NCBI RefSeq assembly: GCF_014839805.1
Contig: NC_051120.1
Location: forward strand, 2,108,001 to 2,172,000
DNA from: Manduca sexta
Lineage: Eukaryota > Arthropoda > Insecta > Lepidoptera > Sphingidae
Reading direction: 5' to 3'
Length of the DNA stretch: 64,000 nt
Part shown: positions 59,774-64,000 of the stretch, piece after piece
Position numbering within the stretch: the stretch's first letter is position 1
Layout of the letters: every line of letters starts with the position of its first letter
The notes under the pieces: model-generated
Told to the model about the DNA's origin: nothing
Database searches by the model: none
The model's input: only the letters and a program-made list of their open reading frames with translations
Made by a program: the position numbers and the translations under genes

Positions 59774-62551
59774 TATAGAAAAAAAACGGCATAACTCATC
59801 TTTCTGTGGTCTTCGTAACTTAAATCCTAATACTTAGCTATAATTCCTAAGAAAGACTTAATACCCCCAATAAATCTTGTTTAAAAACCTTTACACCACT
59901 CAAATACCATAACCATTTTCTCAATTTTTATAGCCTCAAAAAATGGTGTAATGTATCACGCATTCCTAGAATTGGTTAAGATCTATAAATTACTTATTAA
60001 CAAACGTTACACTGTCTATCAATCGTTGTTTTTAACACCGTTGGTTTTACTTTTCAACACGCGAGATATTGGAATTTAATACTTATGTTTACGAAGCAGA
60101 GAGTTGATTGAAAAAATAATAAAAGCAAAGCAAATCTAACTGCAATATTTTCAAGTTGAAAGCATTGATTCCCAAAATGCAGGTGAACCACCAGGGATAG
60201 AGGGGATAGATAGATAGATCTACGGTAGACTCGACAGGATCTACATTGGCGTGACCAAAAAATGGTTTACAATTTGTAAGCAGGGTCTACGAAAATGTAT
60301 CTAGTTTTGATAGTAAAGAACTAAAATGTTTGCTTGACTTCACTTATCAATGTAAGCAGATAGTATTATAAGCTTAGCGATCGTTACTTGTAAAAATTTG
60401 CATTTCTGGGGAATATGATAGAAAATTAGCTGCAAGGGTCCACCGGAACCAACAGAATTTTGTAAGTGGTCTATGAGAAAAAAATTAAGAACCTCTGGTT
60501 TAAAGCATAATGTCAAAGCACTTAAATGTTTGTATACTATTACGGTTAAGATAATATTACAATTGATCTTTATACATAAGTAAATTATGCTTAGGTATCC
60601 ACAATAAATTTAGCATTAAAGTAGTTTAACTATCATAATCAGTCTTAGATAGATTTTAAACTGAACTTGTATAAATTAAAATTTAAAAATGTCCTTGTTC
60701 ACTATAGCTAGTACAATTCATCCATAATAATAAGTATATAGAGATAAAGTGCATAAGTTACAATATACGTAATAATATCTGAAACTACTTACCCTAAGAA
60801 CTACATTATCCTTTAATGTTTATACTTGTTATCCCAGAAACTAGCTTACTTATATATTTATTTTTAATCATTTATTTCCTAAACATCAACTGCTCAAATA
60901 GGAAGAACAAGCAGGACAAAACAATGGCGCTCATAATAATAATTATAATATTTAATCTAACCAGCCCAGAAGATATAAACAATAGCACTTCCTTTTGTAA
61001 TTATGTGATTACGAAAAAATGATCCTAGATAGTTTCTTCTTCTTCGTCAGTCTTTGAAAGTCCACTGCCGAACATAGATCTCTCCAAAGATATAGTTTAC
61101 TATATTTATTTTCTATCACTCAAAATATTTTTACGTGCTTAAATACTTAAACGATGACCTTTTCCCACTTTCTGCACATTACAATGTCGGGTCGGCGCAT
61201 CACAATTATTGCAGAAGTAAGCTTAGTTTCTGTGACCAGCGCCTGACGAATCTTTTCTTACTTTATAAACAGTAAAGATGTTACTTATCTTGCTGTATTA
61301 GTATTTATAAGTTATTCGCCCACGTTAAAGGCCTTCTCGCTACAAAATTCCAAAGACATTGTAGTGATCCATGCCCCCATGTGTATGATTTTTAGAACCT
61401 AAAATACACAGGTCTCAGTTACTCTTCTACTATGATTTTGATTTAAAGAATCCTAGGGACAATCCCTACCTCGTTACAGGCACGACAAAGTAACACTGCA
61501 TCTGATGGTAAGGGATGTGAGGTTTAGATATAGTATCGACTGACGAGAACTGATTATCCCTCGCCAGTCGACAGAATTATGCCGGCCTGAATCCAACCCC
61601 AGAACATTGATTCCTCCTCTAGTAACTCATGAATTCGATTCGAAGCTTATAGCTTTCCACTTAAAATCCGAATTATAATCGTAATTTATTCTATAAAGGT
61701 GAAAATCATAATCCAAAAAAATGTAAATATAATTTAGTGTCATGCCTAAACCATTGATCACGGAACCAGTTGTGGATGAAAGTTAAACATTCTTGCCGTT
61801 AATTGTTTTAGAAACATCATTTCTCTCGTTAACTGTTAGAAAAACGGCATGTGTGTTATAAGTGGATTTTTTGTGACCCCTAAACTGGTACTGAATGACA
61901 AAACATGTTTAGTAATGGTCATAACAAAAACAGGCCGGCATAATGGTGTCAACTGACGAGGAGTGATCATCTCACGTTAGTTCTATCTAAATTTTACTCA
62001 ACTTATCAGGTGAGGGTTTCACCGTCCCCGTATAGATATGATTTGTGAATTTAATGTATCACGATCTCTCACAATCTTCGAAACATTTGATATATTCGCG
62101 GCCGTCACCTCAAGACATGATTTTATATCTCCACGCGCAATTGCGTTGGCTACAATGTCCTTCAAATCGGAAAACAACTTTTATACATTGCGTAATGCCA
62201 AAAAATTACCGCTGGTGCGTACCCAGACCTCTTTTTCACTAGAATATATTTAGACCTGTAGACCTGAGATAATCAGTTGAGATCTATACTATTAAAAATA
62301 TAATTAAGATCGGAATGCAATATTTTATTATTTATATCAAATGAGTGGAACCGAATATGAGATGATTGATAGATATGGACCTATTTTGAATGAAAGGGAC
62401 AAAGTAGTTAAATAAGCTAAGAGTAAAGAGAAACAGAATGTGAAAAATGAGTGAGAGTCGTATGAAGGAATGGTAAAAAGGCACTAGACCCCAAGTTACA
62501 TCTATAAAGTTACCATTGAAATTATATCTCCAACTTAGTATATTGAACATA

Positions 62552-62770
62552 TCCCAGAAACAATAACTTTATCGATTGTAACTTCAAATCGGGGTAAATA
62601 CCAAACCTTAACGCTCAAGGAATAAGTAGTTACTTTTATTAGTCGTAACCCGCTAGTCCCTAGAAACAATAACTTTATATCACTTATGACGTCAAACCAA
62701 GTTGTATACCTGACCTTAGCCCTCATAGAATAAGTAGTTTCGTTTATTATAAGATCTGTTACCCAGGATT
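62552..62770. repeat. Two diverged tandem units of about 110 bp
   Basis: Both units read agaaacaataactttat, then gtaacttcaaa or atgacgtcaaa, then accttaacgctcaaggaataagtag or accttagccctcatagaataagtag, then ttttattagtcgtaac or gtttattataagatctgttac. An old local duplication; open frames here are incidental. Confidence 0.7.
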
Positions 62771-63282
62771 GTTTCGATACATTGAAGCCTTTCACGACCT
62801 TATATAAATATCACTAGCCCTTCGCGCTTAAAACTAAACTGTTAAAAAGTTTTTATGTTAATCTTTAAAATGAAACTGTTATCGGGGTTGGTGGTTTTAC
62901 CTTCTTTAAGTAGCTATTGCGACTGTCTCTTCATATTTTGCTCCCATATGTATATCAACTTATAGGTTATCACATGGCATTAAAATTCCACCCTCTTCCG
63001 ACGTGAGATTATAAAAAAAACTGTTATACATAATTTGACATATCTAATTACTAAATTCATTATTATAACTCAGAACAACATACAATGAAAAAAGTTAAGA
63101 AACCAAAACCATTTATATAACTAAGAGAAAGAATAAATAAAATATTTGAAACACACGTTTAAGTAATGAAAACAAATTGCTTTGAGTCCGCAATGTTACA
63201 ATACCGAACCGAACCTGGCGAAAGTTAATTACAACAATATAATATTTGCTATAGGATTCCGTAGTATTGTCTATTTAATCGG

Positions 63283-63582
63283 AGATAGTCTAGTTGGAAT
63301 GGATTGCCGAAACGAATGTCAGCAGGTTCAAAACCAAAAGGCATGCACTTCTGATTTTTCTAAAATTATGTGTGTATTCTTTGTGAATTATCGCTTGTTT
63401 TAACGGTGAAAGAAAACATTGTGAGGAAACTTGCATACCTGGGAAGGTCGCTATAAGAATTTTAAGGGTATGAAGTCTGCCAATCTGCACTAGGCCAGCG
63501 TGATGGACTAAGGCCTAATTCCTCTCAGTAGTAGAGAAGACACGTGCTCAGCAGTGGAACAGTATACAGGGCTGATATTATA
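63283..63582 (+). mobile_element. tRNA-derived SINE, nearly full length
   Basis: Starts with a tRNA-like pol III promoter: A box near agtctagttgg and B box ggttcaaaacc (63325-63335). The body has gtgaggaaacttgcat, ctgcactaggccagcg, ggcctaattcctctcagtag and ends acagggctgatatta. This body is shared with many fragments in the window and is common in Lepidoptera. Confidence 0.85.
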
Positions 63583-64000
63583 AGTGTATTATAAGTAGTA
63601 GGTCGTGAAGGCGAGAGTCCGTCTAGGTTATCTTCCATCACAATTTCCATTTTTGTTCTCAAGCAGCATTGTATAGCATTGTTATGTTCTAGTTTAAAAA
63701 TTGTAGCCGGAGTAATTACTGGGCAGTATAAGACTTGGGGTTAAAAGACGTGAGTGTGTGGTTATTAAAATTACAGTTTTAATAACACTATGTAATTATT
63801 TGTACTATAAAAGATGAGATTTATCTCAGATCATTATATTATCAGTTACAGTTTAAAACACAAATGTTTCATTGCTGTCCATTCGCTTCAAAGCCCTTGT
63901 TAGAAGCACAACGTTCCTCGGTAGTAAAGAGTAATCGTTTACGCATGTTAGATTTGACACTTTCGATAAGTGAAACCGCGGGGCCGGGCAGCGTCGCGGC

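Larger units (their letters stand above)
34225..64000. other. Contig C3 of the scaffold
   Basis: 34225-49732 repeats C2 18811-33724. 49733-64000 is unique in the window and carries the last three spineless exons and the downstream region. C3 has the undamaged versions of the first PAS-A exon and the PAS-A/PAS-B exon, so it is the best template for exon models. Confidence 0.9.
59110..64000. other. Non-coding region after the candidate first exon
   Basis: AT-rich. Contents recognised: Helitron fragment (59590-59773), retroelement tail (about 61035-61095), pieces of the aggccggcat repeat (61525-61600, 61930-61985), SINE remnant at about 62110-62240 (gttggctacaatgtccttca), tandem units at 62552-62770 and a SINE at 63283-63582. 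The last 30 bases (63971-64000) turn sharply GC-rich (accgcggggccgggcagc) and may begin an exon or promoter cut by the window edge. Confidence 0.55.

Noticed and set aside
1..64000. CRISPR array, operon, phage or defence-type system
   Set aside because: The window is intron-rich eukaryotic sequence; repeats are TE-derived or tandem units, none with spacer-repeat architecture.

Overview
This is an AT-rich animal nuclear genome window with large introns, GT-AG splicing, many small tRNA-derived SINEs, Helitrons and LINE tails. The repeat families (Helitrons with TC...CTAG ends, and SINEs related to the 'actaggccagcgtggtggac' family) point to a moth or butterfly; I cannot name the species. The one gene I recognise with confidence is the 3' two-thirds of spineless (ss), the insect aryl-hydrocarbon-receptor orthologue, a bHLH-PAS transcription factor, on the + strand. 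The exons encode the linker before PAS-A, PAS-A, PAS-B and the C-terminal tail. The bHLH exons are not in the window and should lie upstream of base 1.

The dominant structural fact is assembly redundancy. Two runs of exactly 500 N (14206-14705 and 33725-34224) separate three contigs: C1 (1-14205), C2 (14706-33724) and C3 (34225-64000). The end of each contig is repeated at the start of the next: C1 899-14205 matches C2 14706-27156, and C2 18811-33724 matches C3 34225-49732. The stretch C1 5619-14205 is therefore present three times. Removing the overlaps leaves one locus of about 35 kb (C1 1-14205, then C2 27157-33724, then C3 49733-64000). The copies differ by TE insertions, 1-bp indels and silent substitutions, as unmerged alleles do; I see no evidence for a real tandem triplication of ss.

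Layout of the collapsed locus: 1-9720, upstream intron with a polymorphic Helitron, SINEs and candidate regulatory islands; 9721-9815, linker exon; 12608-12696 (intact version at 41280-41369), PAS-A exon 1; about 7 kb intron; 32717-32926 and 48723-48932, PAS-A exon 2; 33345-33532 and 49353-49540, end of PAS-A and start of PAS-B; 49804-50532, Penelope-like element in the next intron; 51416-51522 and 51879-52020, PAS-B exons; 52260-53031, last exon ending in TGA. With exon copies free of frameshifts, and allowing for 3 bases apparently missing from the last exon, all splice phases join into one frame of about 534 codons.

Downstream, 53032 to about 54020 is the likely 3' UTR, containing a SINE. 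54000-58900 is gene-poor, with one promoter-like cluster near 55926-56060. At 59071 there is a possible short first exon, with a TATA box, of another + strand gene whose remainder would lie in or beyond 59110-64000. I found no CRISPR array, tRNA gene, rRNA gene or prokaryote-type operon, and no convincing new multi-gene system. The unusual content is the haplotype mosaic, broken exon alleles, polymorphic transposons and candidate cis-regulatory motifs.
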